The notes below the pieces were generated by a model. It was given only the letters and a program-made list of their open reading frames with translations, ran no database searches and was not told the DNA's origin. A stretch of 64,000 bases of DNA from positions 1 through 64,000 of the forward strand of contig CAZJFG010000002.1 of assembly GCA_964545385.1 (NCBI GenBank), given 5' to 3'. Position 1 is the first letter of the stretch. The number at the start of each line of letters is the position of its first letter. Below, piece after piece: positions 1 to 8,225 of this stretch. The stretch comes from GCA-002780795 sp964545385. GTDB taxonomy: Bacteria; Patescibacteriota; Microgenomatia; UBA1406; GWC2-37-13. The translations under genes and the position numbers were made by a program.

Positions 1-1
1 C

Positions 2-244
2 GTGATTTTCCGGTCGAATAAATATATCTATGCTCAGATAGTTGATGATCAAAAAAGAACAACGCTCGCTACTTTATTTGCCGCCAAAAATAAAGAATCG
101 GCAAAAGAAATGGGTACAAAATTAGCCGGTATTTTGGAAAAAAAAGGAATTAAAAAAGTAGTTTTTGATAGAGGAAGTTATGCCTATCACGGTCGGGTGG
201 CAGCAGTTGCCGCAGGATTAAGAGAGGCTAAAATAATAGTTTAA
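2..244 (+). CDS. rplR: 50S ribosomal protein L18, C-terminal part
   Basis: C-terminal part of ribosomal protein L18, which binds 5S rRNA in the central protuberance of the large subunit. The gene is cut by the left edge; the frame is open from base 2, so the GTG there is an internal codon, not a start. About 80 residues are visible. Family landmarks are FRSNKYIYAQ near the beginning and the C-terminal segment with FDRGSYAYHGRV followed by AAGLREAKI. It is followed eight bases later by rpsE, the usual spc-operon order. Confidence 0.95.
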   Translation: MIFRSNKYIYAQIVDDQKRTTLATLFAAKNKESAKEMGTKLAGILEKKGIKKVVFDRGSYAYHGRVAAVAAGLREAKIIV

Positions 245-252
245 TAAATAAT

Positions 253-741
253 ATGGCAGAAGAAAAAAAATTTGAGGAAAAAGTTCTTTTGATCCGCCGG
301 GTGTCCAAAAAAGTTACCGGAGGCAATTATGTGACATTTTCCGCACTTGTGGCAGTTGGCGACAGACAAGGTCAGGTCGGTCTTGGGCTTGGTCGAGGAC
401 TCGAGGTGCCTCCAGCCATTCAAAAAGGAATAAGCTATGCCAAAAAACACCTTGTCAAAATTCCTTTATATAAAAACTCATTGCCGCATGAGATAAAATT
501 AAATTATAAAGCAGCCAAAATTTTGCTTAAGCCGGCACCGGAAGGAACGGGTCTAAAAGTAGGAAGCGTTGCTCGAATAATCCTCGATCTTGCCGGAGTT
601 TATAATGCTTCGGGTAAAATAATCCGTTCAAAAAACCAGATAGTCAACAGTTATGCGGTTATGGAAGCCTTAAAAAGGCTAAAACCGCGAGTAAACCGCA
701 ATGTTGGAAAGAAATTAAACGTTGAAAAATCAAAAAAATGA
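253..741 (+). CDS. rpsE: 30S ribosomal protein S5
   Basis: S5 of the small subunit, which helps decoding accuracy. 162 residues, a normal length. The N-terminal double-stranded-RNA-binding fold is seen around residues 12-75 (RRVSKKVTGGNYVTFSALV, then the glycine-rich GQVGLGLGRG), and the C-terminal domain carries GTGLKVGSVARIILDLAG. No Shine-Dalgarno is visible before the ATG. Its stop overlaps the rplO start by four bases (ATGA), so the two are translationally coupled. rpmD (L30), which lies between these genes in most bacteria, is absent. Confidence 0.97.
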   Translation: MAEEKKFEEKVLLIRRVSKKVTGGNYVTFSALVAVGDRQGQVGLGLGRGLEVPPAIQKGISYAKKHLVKIPLYKNSLPHEIKLNYKAAKILLKPAPEGTGLKVGSVARIILDLAGVYNASGKIIRSKNQIVNSYAVMEALKRLKPRVNRNVGKKLNVEKSKK

Positions 742-1196
742 ACAACCTACTGTCTTTTTTACCAAAAATAACTAGTAAAAAAAATAAAAGACGAGGTCGA
801 GGACTTGGAAGCAACAAAGGAGCAAAATCAGGTCGAGGTACAACTCGTCACCAAAAAGCACGACAGAACATTCCTCTTCATTTTGAAGGAGGCCAAGCAA
901 GAATGGTAAAGAAGTTTCCGCTCTTGAGAGGAAAAGGGCGAAACAAATCGGTTAAAGCAAAACCATTTATACTTACCCTGGAAGATCTCAATAAATTTGA
1001 AGATAATGATACGGTTACGATTGAAGCATTAATCAAAAAAAATATTATCGATTCTCATGCTAAAATTAAAGGAGTAAAGGTCTTAAACAAAGGTAAATTG
1101 GTAAAAAAATTGAATGTTCAAATTAAGACCTCAAAAAGTGTCAAAAAAATAATTGAAGATTTAGGTGGTCAGGTTGACCAAAGCAATAAAAAATAA
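738..1196 (+). CDS. rplO: 50S ribosomal protein L15
   Basis: L15 of the large subunit. 152 residues with the basic, glycine-rich N-terminal extension (RRGRGLGSNKGAKSGRG) that runs into the rRNA core, then the globular domain rich in short beta strands. It overlaps rpsE by four bases at its start and secY by one base at its stop (TAATG), so the block rpsE-rplO-secY has no intergenic space at all. The order rplO-secY is standard for the spc operon. Confidence 0.96.
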   Translation: MNNLLSFLPKITSKKNKRRGRGLGSNKGAKSGRGTTRHQKARQNIPLHFEGGQARMVKKFPLLRGKGRNKSVKAKPFILTLEDLNKFEDNDTVTIEALIKKNIIDSHAKIKGVKVLNKGKLVKKLNVQIKTSKSVKKIIEDLGGQVDQSNKK

Positions 1197-2485
1197 TGAT
1201 AAAAACCATTATTGAAAAAACAAAAGTTCTTTTTGCTGATCCTAAATTAAAACAAAAGACAATTTTTACTCTTGCAATTTTTTTATTTTTTAGGATATTT
1301 GCTTTTTTACCGGTTCCTACCATTAATTTAGACCGTTTGAAGATTTTATTTTCTCAAAGCCAGTTTTTATCATTGCTTGATATTTTTTCTGGTGGAACCT
1401 TAATTAACTTTTCTGTTATGGCTTTGGGATTAAATCCTTATATCAACGCCTCAATTATTCTTCAACTTTTGACAATGGTTATTCCCAGTCTTGAAGCGTT
1501 ACAAAAGGAAGGAGAATACGGCAGGTTTAAGATTAATCAATATACTCGTCTTTTAACAGTTCCTTTGACATTTGTTCAAACAATAGGAATTTACGTTCTC
1601 TTAAAAAATCAAAAAATAATTACAACTCTTCCGCCTTTAGAGTTTGTTTCATTTATTGTGACTATGGTTGCCGGTACATTTATTTTGATTTGGTTTGGAG
1701 AGCTTATATCTGAATTTGGTTTAGGCAACGGTATTTCTTTATTAATTCTGGCCGGAATTGTAGGAAGACTCCCGGTAAATGTCGGTCAAATGTTGGCGAC
1801 TGTTAGCTCAGAAACAATTTTCAATGTCTGTATTTTTTTAATACTGGCAATCGTTGTCATAACAGCAATTGTTTTTATTAATGAAGCGATTAGAAAAATA
1901 CCTGTTTATTATGCCAAAAGAATTAAAGGGAACAGAGTTTATCAAGGAGCAAGCAATTTTTTGCCTCTGAAATTGAATCAAGCAGGTGTTATTCCTATTA
2001 TTTTTGCCGTTTCTTTTGTTTTATTGCCGCAACTTCTTGGAAATTTTTTTCAATATTCAAAAAATAAAACTATTGCAGGAATTGCTTTATTTTTAGTGAA
2101 GTTTTTTTCGCCAACAGGTTTTTTCTACAATTTTTTCTATTTTATACTAGTTGTTGGTTTTACCTTCTTTTATACGATAGTTGTTTTTAATCCGCAAAAA
2201 ATAGCCGAAGAAATTCAAAAGTATGGCGGTTTTATTCCGGGGATTAGGCCTGGATTGGCAACCAAAGAGTATCTTGAAAAAATACTGTACAAGATTACCA
2301 GCGTTGGTGCGATTTTTCTTGGGATAATTGCTGTTTTACCTGCTATAATTTCCAGTATTACGGGAATTAAAAATCTTTTGATCGGCGGAACAGGAATTTT
2401 GATAGTTGTTTCCGTAATTCTTGAAACTTTTAAACTTGTCGAATCTCAGCTTGCCATGAAAAGCTACGACAAGTTTGTAAAATAG
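1196..2485 (+). CDS. secY: Protein translocase channel subunit SecY
   Basis: Central channel of the Sec translocon in the cytoplasmic membrane; works with SecE/SecG and with SecA, encoded in this window at 52634. 429 residues with about ten hydrophobic helices. Recognisable SecY segments are FSVMALGLNPYINASIILQL after the plug region and the loop region KEGEYGRFKINQYTRLLTV. The late cytoplasmic loop with GGFIPGIRPG precedes the last helices. The start codon overlaps the rplO stop. The gene ends with TAG, one of several cases showing that TAG is a normal stop here. Confidence 0.97.
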   Translation: MIKTIIEKTKVLFADPKLKQKTIFTLAIFLFFRIFAFLPVPTINLDRLKILFSQSQFLSLLDIFSGGTLINFSVMALGLNPYINASIILQLLTMVIPSLEALQKEGEYGRFKINQYTRLLTVPLTFVQTIGIYVLLKNQKIITTLPPLEFVSFIVTMVAGTFILIWFGELISEFGLGNGISLLILAGIVGRLPVNVGQMLATVSSETIFNVCIFLILAIVVITAIVFINEAIRKIPVYYAKRIKGNRVYQGASNFLPLKLNQAGVIPIIFAVSFVLLPQLLGNFFQYSKNKTIAGIALFLVKFFSPTGFFYNFFYFILVVGFTFFYTIVVFNPQKIAEEIQKYGGFIPGIRPGLATKEYLEKILYKITSVGAIFLGIIAVLPAIISSITGIKNLLIGGTGILIVVSVILETFKLVESQLAMKSYDKFVK

Positions 2486-2523
2486 TTTATTAAGTTATAA
2501 AGTTCAGCCCGTTATATAAAACT

Positions 2524-2697
2524 ATGGCAAAAAAAGGATCTAGAGTTTTGGTGGGTCTTGTTTGCGAGGTTTGCAAAAGTCAAAATTACGTAACTGAAAA
2601 AAATAAAATTAATACAACTTCGGCATTAAAGTTGAAGAAATATTGTCGCAAATGCCGCAAACATACAGTTCATAAAGAAAAGAAGAAATTAGGATAA
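2524..2697 (+). CDS. rpmG: 50S ribosomal protein L33
   Basis: A 57-residue zinc-ribbon protein. It begins MAKKGSRVLVGLVCEVCKSQ and has two CxxC pairs (C14/C17 and C41/C44), the zinc-binding, cysteine-containing form of L33, and a lysine-rich C-terminus. L33 sits in the large subunit near the E site. Its location between secY and adk is not the usual one; in most bacteria rpmG is next to rpmB or secE/nusG. A TATAAA-like hexamer lies just upstream, so it may also have its own promoter. Confidence 0.9.
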   Translation: MAKKGSRVLVGLVCEVCKSQNYVTEKNKINTTSALKLKKYCRKCRKHTVHKEKKKLG

Positions 2698-2701
2698 AAA
2701 T

Positions 2702-3832
2702 ATGAAATTAGTTTTTTTTGGGATTCAAGGCGCCGGAAAATCAACTCAAGGGAATCTACTATCAAAACAACTGGGAATTCCATATTTATCAACAGGTCAT
2801 ATTCTAAGACAAATTGCCAAAGAAAAAACTCAACTTGGACGTTATGTAAAAGAAACAATCAATGCCGGTATTTTACTTCCTGATGAAAAAATGATACCGA
2901 TAGTTGATGATTATCTTTCTCGTAAAGAATATCAGAAAGGATATATTCTCGACGGATTTCCAAGAACGCTTACTCAGGCAAAGATGTTTAAAAACAATAT
3001 CGATAAAGTAATCTATTTAAAAATAAACGAAAAAGACGCTTTATGGAGATTACTTTACAGAAACGATGCAACTCGCGAAGATGAAACATTGCCGGCTTTG
3101 AAAAAAAGAATCGATTTGTATAAAAAAAATACCCTACCGGTTCTTAAATACTACGAAAAAAAAGGAAAATTAATTACGATAGATGGTTCAAAATCAATAG
3201 AAAATGTAAATAAAGAAATTTTAAAGAGCTTAGACAAACAGTTAATAAAGAATCACGTAGAGGCTTGGAAAAAGAAAAAAAAAGCAATTATTGCTTTAGT
3301 CGGAATGCCAGGATCAGGAAAAAGCGATGCTGCTTCTTACTTGAGGAAGAAAAATCTGCCTGTTATTACTTTTGGAAAGATTGTTGATGACTATGTTGAA
3401 AAACATAATCTGACACATGATGAGAAAAATCATCAACAGGTACGAATCGCTCTCCGCAAAAAATATGGTCAAGACGCTATGGCCTTATTAAACGCTCAAA
3501 GAATTAGCCAGGCTCTTAAAAAACATTTGATTGTCGTCATTGACGGAATGCGTTCATGGGAAGAGTACGAGTTTATAAAAAAGCATTTTCCTCGAGTCAA
3601 ACTATTTGTTGTCGCTTTGTATGCGGATAAAGAGATGCGTTACTTTAGAATTAGTCAAAGAAAACATCGACCAAAGCATTATGGACAGCTTCGAGATGTA
3701 AATGAACTTTTGTCAACCAACATGGGCCCAACAATTGCTTATGCAGACTATCTTATAAAAAATAATTTTTCTGTTGAAGAATTCCACGATAAACTGGAAG
3801 AGGTTTACCGCACGATCTACTTTTCACTATGA
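2702..3832 (+). CDS. adk: Adenylate kinase fused to a second P-loop kinase-like domain
   Basis: 376 residues in two halves. Residues 1-185 are adenylate kinase (ATP + AMP to 2 ADP): Walker A GIQGAGKST at 7-15, the AMP-site DGFPRT at 84-89, and arginines R120, R125 and R136. The LID is the short form, without the zinc-finger or long LID insertion. Residues 195-376 hold a second Walker A (GMPGSGKS, 201-208) in a domain that resembles the archaeal UPF0200 / nucleotide-kinase-like family, with IDGMRSWEEYE and an RxSxR-like segment later. The activity of the second half is unknown. The position after secY is standard for adk; the ATGA overlap with map shows coupling. A double-kinase fusion of this kind is unusual. 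Confidence 0.9.
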   Translation: MKLVFFGIQGAGKSTQGNLLSKQLGIPYLSTGHILRQIAKEKTQLGRYVKETINAGILLPDEKMIPIVDDYLSRKEYQKGYILDGFPRTLTQAKMFKNNIDKVIYLKINEKDALWRLLYRNDATREDETLPALKKRIDLYKKNTLPVLKYYEKKGKLITIDGSKSIENVNKEILKSLDKQLIKNHVEAWKKKKKAIIALVGMPGSGKSDAASYLRKKNLPVITFGKIVDDYVEKHNLTHDEKNHQQVRIALRKKYGQDAMALLNAQRISQALKKHLIVVIDGMRSWEEYEFIKKHFPRVKLFVVALYADKEMRYFRISQRKHRPKHYGQLRDVNELLSTNMGPTIAYADYLIKNNFSVEEFHDKLEEVYRTIYFSL

Positions 3833-4581
3833 TTCATCTTAAGACCAACGAAGAAATACAGACGATGCAAAAAGGAGGCGAAATATTAAAAAAAACAGTC
3901 TACGAATTAAGAAAATTGATTAAACCGGGGATCACTACAAAAGAAATAGATGATTACGCCGAAAAGTCAATAAAAAAACTTGGCGGCCAGTCTTCATTTA
4001 AAAAAGTGAAAGATTATAATTGGACAACATGTCTGCCGATCAATGAAGAGGTTGTCCATACTCCTCCCTCAAAAAGAATTTTACAAAATGGCGATATCCT
4101 GACTTTTGATATCGGAGTTTATTTTCGTGGCTTTCACACGGATTTTTCCGATACTGTCGTGGTTGGAGAACAGGCCGATGAAAAAACAAGAAAGTTTTTA
4201 CAGACAGGAAAAGATGCTTTGGCCAAAGCAATAAAGCAGTTTAAAAAAGGTAATCGTCTAGGAGATATCTCCTTGGCGATTGAAAAAGAGATTACCGGTC
4301 ATGGATATTTTGTTGTGAAACAGCTTACCGGCCATGGAATCGGAAGATCGTTACACGAAGATCCTTATGTTCTGGGTTATTTAGATCGGCCGGTTAACCA
4401 AACGCAACTGATTAAACCGGGTTTGGCCGTGGCAATTGAGGTAATCTACTCAATGGGGACAGAAGACATTACTTATGATGATAAAGAGTCGTGGATAATA
4501 AAAACAAAAGATAACAGTATCTCTGCGTGTTTTGAAAAGACGTTGGCTATTTGTAATGAAGATACTCTGATATTAACGTAA
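3829..4581 (+). CDS. map: Methionine aminopeptidase, type I
   Basis: Removes the initiator methionine from nascent proteins. 250 residues, the catalytic core without N-terminal extension. Expected two-metal site residues are in place: D94 (LTFDIGVYF), D105 (HTDFSD), H169 (LTGHGIGR), E204 (VAIEVIYSMG) and E236 (CFEKTLA); the substrate-site histidine is H77 in VVHTPPS, where most relatives read VVHG. It overlaps adk by four bases and is followed by infA, the typical adk-map-infA order. Confidence 0.96.
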   Translation: MIHLKTNEEIQTMQKGGEILKKTVYELRKLIKPGITTKEIDDYAEKSIKKLGGQSSFKKVKDYNWTTCLPINEEVVHTPPSKRILQNGDILTFDIGVYFRGFHTDFSDTVVVGEQADEKTRKFLQTGKDALAKAIKQFKKGNRLGDISLAIEKEITGHGYFVVKQLTGHGIGRSLHEDPYVLGYLDRPVNQTQLIKPGLAVAIEVIYSMGTEDITYDDKESWIIKTKDNSISACFEKTLAICNEDTLILT

Positions 4582-4610
4582 TTTTGTGTTAAAATATATA
4601 GATTGTCTTT

Positions 4611-4826
4611 ATGACAGATGATAAAATAGTGGTAGAAGGCGAAGTAGTCGAAAATCTGCCCAACACCCTGTTCCGAGTAAAGATTGCCGACTCAGAGAAA
4701 ATAATTCTCTGTTATTTGTCTGGCAAGATGAGAAAAAATTATATTAAGATTTTACCCGGAGATAAAGTTCGGTTGGAGATGACATCTTATGACCTTAACC
4801 GAGGGAGAATAGTTTATAGGAAATAA
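4611..4826 (+). CDS. infA: Translation initiation factor IF-1
   Basis: 71-residue OB-fold protein that binds the ribosomal A site during initiation. It begins MTDDKIVVEGEVVENLPNT and contains the family segment GKMRKNYIKILPGDKVRLEM, ending near the conserved SYDLNRGRIVYR. The 30-bp gap before it contains TTAAAATATATAG, a possible -10 region, so infA and the downstream ribosomal genes may have an internal promoter with a very short leader. Confidence 0.97.
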   Translation: MTDDKIVVEGEVVENLPNTLFRVKIADSEKIILCYLSGKMRKNYIKILPGDKVRLEMTSYDLNRGRIVYRK

Positions 4827-4827
4827 A

Positions 4828-4941
4828 ATGAGAATCCATTCATCAATAAAAAAAATTTGTGCAAAATGTAAGTTGGTTAAACGAAAAGGTAAACTTTATA
4901 TTATTTGTTCCAATCCCAAACATAAACAAAAACAGGGTTAA
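4828..4941 (+). CDS. rpmJ: 50S ribosomal protein L36
   Basis: 37-residue zinc-binding ribosomal protein. The Zn ligands are C11, C14, C27 and H32, and the ending PKHKQKQG is typical of the family. It starts two bases after the infA stop and lies six bases before rpsM, the usual infA-rpmJ-rpsM arrangement. Confidence 0.95.
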   Translation: MRIHSSIKKICAKCKLVKRKGKLYIICSNPKHKQKQG

Positions 4942-4947
4942 AATCCT

Positions 4948-5370
4948 ATGGCAAGAATTCGCGGAGTCGTTTTACCAGACAATAAACAAATTATTTACGC
5001 TTTAACATTAATATATGGAATTGGTTTTACTGTTTCTAAAAAAATTTTGAGCCAAGTAAATATTTCACCTGTCAAAAAGGTAAAAGATCTTTCAGAGGAT
5101 GAACTAAAAAAGATAATCGGTGTTATTGACAAAGGTTATACTGTTGAAGGAGATTTGAGAGAAGAAATTAATATGAATATTAAAGTTCTGAAAGATATTG
5201 GTTCTTACCGAGGTACAAGGCATATTAAAAGTTTGCCGGTTCGAGGTCAAAGGACAAGATCAAATGCAAGGACCAAAAGAGGCAAAAGAAAGACGGTTGG
5301 CGCTTTGAAGAAAGAAGCTTGGACAAAAGTTGAACAGGCAGCCCAAAAAACAGCGACGACAACGAAATAA
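4948..5370 (+). CDS. rpsM: 30S ribosomal protein S13
   Basis: S13 of the 30S head, contacting the P-site tRNA and forming an intersubunit bridge. 140 residues, beginning MARIRGVVLPDNKQIIYAL. A helix-turn-helix-like N-terminal domain is followed by the basic C-terminal tail with RGTRHIKSLPVRGQRTR and NARTKRGKRK, which reaches the tRNA. The extension after that motif (about 20 residues, Lys/Ala/Thr rich) is slightly longer than common. First gene of the alpha-operon-like block rpsM-rpsK-rpsD-rpoA-rplQ. Confidence 0.97.
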   Translation: MARIRGVVLPDNKQIIYALTLIYGIGFTVSKKILSQVNISPVKKVKDLSEDELKKIIGVIDKGYTVEGDLREEINMNIKVLKDIGSYRGTRHIKSLPVRGQRTRSNARTKRGKRKTVGALKKEAWTKVEQAAQKTATTTK

Positions 5371-5375
5371 AAAAT

Positions 5376-5750
5376 ATGGCAAAAAAAACTCAAAAAAAAG
5401 TAGTGGAAAAAGGCCGTATCTATATTGTTGCGACATTCAACAACACACTGGTTACGGTAACCGACGAAAAGGGAAATCCTATCGTGGTTGGTTCAACCGG
5501 TATGTTTGGTTACTCCGGCACAAGAAAATCAACGCCGTATGCAGCAACGGTTAGTACGAGTAATGCTTTAAAAAAAGCAATAACTAATCATGCTTTTAGG
5601 ATCGCCGATGTTTTTGTGAAGGGTATTGGGCCGGGTCGTGAAGCAGCACTACGAGCCATAAAAGAATCGGAAATTGAAGTTAATCAAATTATTGATATTA
5701 CTCCTATACCACACAATGGAGTAAGACCTCCAAAAATTAGGAGAGTATAA
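5376..5750 (+). CDS. rpsK: 30S ribosomal protein S11
   Basis: S11 of the platform of the small subunit. 124 residues; family landmarks are IVATFNNTLVTVTDEKGNP, the central SAGxxG-like region represented by GMFGYSGTRKSTPYAA, and the C-terminal GPGREAALRAI with the closing DITPIPHNGVRPPKIRRV. It lies five bases after rpsM and before rpsD. Confidence 0.97.
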   Translation: MAKKTQKKVVEKGRIYIVATFNNTLVTVTDEKGNPIVVGSTGMFGYSGTRKSTPYAATVSTSNALKKAITNHAFRIADVFVKGIGPGREAALRAIKESEIEVNQIIDITPIPHNGVRPPKIRRV

Positions 5751-5783
5751 TTAAAATTTGAATTTTTTAATTTAAAATTTTAA

Positions 5784-6404
5784 ATGAGATACACAGGTCC
5801 AAGAAATCGAATTGCAAGACGAGAAGGGGCTGACCTTGGTCTTAAAACGCCAGGTTCAAAATCCCACGCTCGACTTTTGCGTAAAATCAATATTTCACCG
5901 GGACAACATGGAACGAAACGAAAAAGAAAACTGTCTGAGCGAGGATCTCAGTTAAGAGAAAAACAAAAGCTTAGATATATTTTTGGATTGACAGAAAATA
6001 AACTAAAAAAATATTTTAAAAAAGCTAAAGAAAAAACAGGAAATACAGCTTTTTACCTCTCTCAATTTTTGGAAAAAAGACTTGACAATATTGTTTATCG
6101 GTTGGGTTTTGTTCCAACTCGTGCTGCAGCTCGTCAGCTTATTAGCCACAGACATATTAAAGTCAACGATAAAGTTGTCAATATTTCGTCTTATCAAGTA
6201 AAAGTCAATGATAAAATTTCATTTGCAAATGAGAAAACTATGAAGATTGATTATGTGGCAAGGCAGCTTGAAAACAAAGATCTTATTATGCCTGGATGGT
6301 TAAAAAAACAGGCCGCGGTCGGTATGCTTATTGCGGAGCCAACCGATGAGGAAATTGTAAAGCAGATTAATTTGCGATTAGTTGTTGAATATTATTCACG
6401 TTAA
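5784..6404 (+). CDS. rpsD: 30S ribosomal protein S4
   Basis: S4 nucleates assembly of the 30S body and in many bacteria represses its own operon. 206 residues. The N-terminal domain has the NISPGQHG segment; the S4 RNA-binding domain is seen at LEKRLDNIVYRLGF and ARQLISHRHIKVNDKVV. No N-terminal zinc cysteines, so this is the cysteine-free form. The 33-bp gap after rpsK is nearly pure A/T. Confidence 0.97.
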   Translation: MRYTGPRNRIARREGADLGLKTPGSKSHARLLRKINISPGQHGTKRKRKLSERGSQLREKQKLRYIFGLTENKLKKYFKKAKEKTGNTAFYLSQFLEKRLDNIVYRLGFVPTRAAARQLISHRHIKVNDKVVNISSYQVKVNDKISFANEKTMKIDYVARQLENKDLIMPGWLKKQAAVGMLIAEPTDEEIVKQINLRLVVEYYSR

Positions 6405-6438
6405 AAATTCCCGCTTATTGGCGGATAAAAAAACATTT

Positions 6439-7362
6439 ATGATGCATCCAAATTTTTTTACTCAAAAAAAAGAAATTTCTGAGAATGAAACTCAGTTTAT
6501 TATCGAACCATTACCAATGAGTTTTGGTCATAGCATAGGAAATGCTTTACGACGAACTTTACTTTCATCTATTAGTGGTGCAGCTATTACCCAAATAAAA
6601 GTCGCCAATGCTTCTCATTTATTTACGACAATAAAAGGAGTAAAAGAATCCGTGCTTGAAATCATGATGAATTTAAAAAAGTTAAGATTCAAATTTGAAG
6701 GAAAAGGACCGTTTAAAATAAAACTTGAGATAAAAGAAAAGGGGAAAATTTATGCAAAAGATATTGAAGGAGAAGTTGAGATTGTCAATAAAGATCTCTA
6801 TCTTGCAGAGATCACCGATGCTAAGGGAAAAATAGATATTGAAGCAATTGTTGAAGTAGGAATGGGATATTTACCCGCCAAAGAACAAACAAAAAAAGAA
6901 TTTGACTATATTCCGCTTGATGCTTTTTTCTCGCCGGTCAAAAAAGTTAATTTTAAGGTTGAAGAGTCAAGAGTCGGAGGAAAGACAAATTTTGATCGAT
7001 TAATAATTGATATTGCAACAGATGGCAGTATTAAGCCGGAAGAGGCGTTATGTGATGGTTCGACTCTTTTATCAAGCTTTTTCAGCCATCTGCTTTCCGG
7101 GGCAGATACACCCGTTTCTAAAGAAGAAAAATCAATCGAACAAAAGCAACAAGAGGCATTAGATAACAAATTTAGCGAAATTATAATTGACGAATTAAAT
7201 TTGCCGTCGAGAATAATCAACGCCTTACTTCGTGAAAAGATTGAAACAGTTGCCGATCTTATTCGAGCAGGACGGGATAAACTATCTGTAATGAAAGGTG
7301 TTGGTAAAAAATCAATCGAGCTTATTGATGAAGAATTAAAAAAAATGGGTATCCAATTATGA
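6439..7362 (+). CDS. rpoA: DNA-directed RNA polymerase alpha subunit
   Basis: Alpha subunit that dimerises to start RNA polymerase assembly. About 307 residues from the ATG at 6439. The N-terminal domain shows EPLPMSFGHSIGNALRRTLL, the dimerisation signature; the C-terminal domain, which contacts promoter UP elements and activators, is seen as ELNLPSRIINALLREKI and DKLSVMKGVGKKSIELI. An in-frame ATG at 6382 would overlap rpsD and add 19 residues that do not look like the family; 6439 (or the adjacent ATG at 6442) fits better. The stop overlaps rplQ by four bases. Confidence 0.95.
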   Translation: MMHPNFFTQKKEISENETQFIIEPLPMSFGHSIGNALRRTLLSSISGAAITQIKVANASHLFTTIKGVKESVLEIMMNLKKLRFKFEGKGPFKIKLEIKEKGKIYAKDIEGEVEIVNKDLYLAEITDAKGKIDIEAIVEVGMGYLPAKEQTKKEFDYIPLDAFFSPVKKVNFKVEESRVGGKTNFDRLIIDIATDGSIKPEEALCDGSTLLSSFFSHLLSGADTPVSKEEKSIEQKQQEALDNKFSEIIIDELNLPSRIINALLREKIETVADLIRAGRDKLSVMKGVGKKSIELIDEELKKMGIQL

Positions 7363-7789
7363 GACACGGAGTAAAAAAAATAAAATTTAGAAATGGAAAA
7401 GATGCTAACGATATGTTGATGTTGAAGTTGGTAGTTAATTTTCTGGAAAAAGGAAAACTGACTACAACAAAAACGAAAGCGAAGGCATTGGTCAGCTACC
7501 TTGAAAAAATACTAACCAAAACAAAAAACGAATCAGAAGCAAATAAAAACGTCTTGCTCAAAAAACTGGGCAACCGACAACTTATTGATCGTTTGTTTAA
7601 GGAAATCGGTCCNNNNNNNNNNAAAAAACAAGCGGATATGTTAAGATGACAAATCTTGGTTTAAGAATGTCTGATGGTGCGGAACTAGTCAAGATTGAGT
7701 GGACAGTCCCTGTTGTTTTGGAAACGCCAAAAAAACCAACCAAGGAAAAAGTTGAAAAAAAAGTTGAAAAAGACGGAGAAACAAAATAA
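7359..7789 (+). CDS. rplQ: 50S ribosomal protein L17 (interrupted by an assembly gap)
   Basis: L17 of the large subunit, near the tunnel exit. The N-terminal part (MRHGVKKIKFRNGKDANDML to LFKEIGP) reads in one frame up to a run of 10 N at 7613-7622. After the gap the frame that fits L17 is shifted: KTSGYVKMTNLGLRMSDGAE, then VKIEWTVPVV and a Lys/Glu-rich tail ending in TAA at 7787-7789. Read straight through the N run, the gene would stop falsely at 7647-7649. Matching the family spacing between the GP and GY motifs (seven residues) needs an 11-base gap rather than 10, so the break is most likely a gap-size artefact and the gene is intact. Confidence 0.9.
7613..7622. other. Assembly gap (10 N) inside rplQ
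   Basis: Ten N bases. The flanking coding frames differ by one base, so the true gap length must be 2 modulo 3; 11 bases gives the family-typical length. Confidence 0.95.
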
Positions 7790-7791
7790 CT

Positions 7792-8223
7792 ATGGTAAAC
7801 CTAACTAAACAGACAAAACCCGTAAAAGAAAAAGAAATTATTAGAAACTGGCATTTGATTGATGTTGCCGGAAAGGTTCTGGGTCGGACAACCGGCGAGA
7901 TATCAAAACTGTTACAAGGCAAACACAAAGTGAACTATGTCCCTTACTTAGACAGTGGTGACTATGTTGTAATTATTAACGCTGCGAAAGTAAAAATTAC
8001 AGGAAAAAAAAATATGAATAAAGTTTATACTCATTATTCAGGTTATCCGGGCGGTTTGAAAACAATCCCTTACAATAAAATGATCGAAAAAAAACCCGAA
8101 GAAGTTTTAAGACGTGCAGTTTCTGGGATGTTACCAAAAAACAAATTAAGGGATAGAAGGTTAGCGAGACTGTTTATCTTCAAAGATGAAAATCATAATT
8201 TTAAAGATAAGTTTAAATCATAA
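7792..8223 (+). CDS. rplM: 50S ribosomal protein L13
   Basis: L13 is an early-assembly protein of the 50S subunit. 143 residues. Landmarks: WHLIDVAGKVLGRTTGEISK at the start, then YVVIINAAKVKITGKK, YTHYSGYPGGLK and AVSGMLPKNKLRDRRLARL. It starts two bases after rplQ and is followed two bases later by rpsI; rplM-rpsI is a conserved pair, here joined to the alpha operon. Confidence 0.97.
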   Translation: MVNLTKQTKPVKEKEIIRNWHLIDVAGKVLGRTTGEISKLLQGKHKVNYVPYLDSGDYVVIINAAKVKITGKKNMNKVYTHYSGYPGGLKTIPYNKMIEKKPEEVLRRAVSGMLPKNKLRDRRLARLFIFKDENHNFKDKFKS

Positions 8224-8225
8224 AT

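Noticed and set aside
738..4581. UGA-as-glycine code of Gracilibacteria/SR1
   Set aside because: TGA ends rpsE and adk at the expected family lengths, with ATGA overlaps to the next genes.
6906..7367. Long open frame antisense to rpoA
   Set aside because: It mirrors the strongly conserved rpoA coding region and its translation resembles no protein.
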